A stretch of DNA of 64,000 nucleotides from Thermus sp. 2.9 (lineage in GTDB: Bacteria > Deinococcota > Deinococci > Deinococcales > Thermaceae): assembly GCF_000794385.1 (NCBI RefSeq), contig NZ_JTJB01000010.1, forward strand, positions 48,931 to 112,930, written 5' to 3'. The position numbers and the translations under genes were made by a program. Positions 63,999 through 64,000 of the stretch are shown piece after piece; position 1 is the stretch's first letter, and the number at the start of each line of letters is the position of its first letter. Below the pieces are notes generated by a model. The model had not been told where the DNA came from and ran no database searches. It saw only the letters and a list, made by a program, of their open reading frames with translations.

Positions 63999-64000
63999 CC

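Overview
The window reads as a Thermus (Deinococcota) chromosome. Base composition is very high in G+C, GTG and TTG starts are common, genes are packed with 1-16 bp overlaps, and several products (SmpB, Udk, ClpP, TrmI, SMC) look close to what I remember of T. thermophilus proteins without being identical. Many promoters use a TAGAAT-type -10 box, sometimes directly in front of a start codon (leaderless).

Bases 1 to about 22050 are the right-hand part of a Mu-like transposable prophage, all in + orientation apart from a foreign block. The layout is: small regulatory/membrane genes (1-2845); a Mu-type packaging and head module with small terminase, large terminase, portal and F-like protein (2842-7587); a non-phage block (about 7600-11195) carrying a complete RNase P RNA gene, an IS982-family element, a gene of unknown function, a DUF488 gene and a broken secreted-protein gene; then an M23 peptidase, tape measure, baseplate and tail-fibre module (11473-21931). 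The tail fibre is split by an IS4-type element. Capsid protease, major capsid, tail sheath and tail tube genes expected between 7.6 and 11.4 kb are absent, so the prophage looks defective. Three transposase-binding-type repeats end in a terminal CA at 22050.

The base after that CA lies inside the host RNase P RNA gene (minus strand, 22051-22381). The host copy is cut off and lacks its 3' end, including one strand of the catalytic core. The prophage therefore destroyed the host rnpB copy visible here and carries a complete, sequence-diverged rnpB at 7881-8262. This swap of an essential catalytic RNA is the most striking observation in the window.

From 22.4 to 35 kb come host housekeeping genes: rpmE, tdk, an Hsp20, miaA, gatA, an epsilon-type exonuclease, csaB with a DUF5693 membrane protein and udk, a MalK-type ABC ATPase, mscL and a class V aminotransferase. 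From 35 to 44 kb there are a panD-mqnP-TIGR01440 operon, a one-spacer CRISPR remnant in an AT-rich gap, and a probable operon carB-darA-dsbA-trmI-rqcH. From 44 to 54.8 kb come a rhodanese, tRNA-His, tRNA-Leu, tig-clpP-clpX, an IS5-family element, pncB, metH and a sulfurtransferase. At 54.84-54.98 kb a yybP-ykoY (Mn2+) riboswitch precedes a YugP-like membrane metallopeptidase and a zinc-ribbon protein. The last 8 kb hold a tightly overlapping minus-strand operon (secreted protein, LptD-like, smpB, amidase, GerMN protein, smc, MazG-like) and, at the right edge, a broken nucleotide-sugar dehydrogenase.

Caution: gatA, smc, the tape measure, a phage regulator, an IS transposase and a secreted-protein gene each show single-base frameshifts, nearly all in short homopolymer runs. 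In gatA and smc this looks more like sequencing error than decay, so frameshift-based pseudogene calls are tentative.
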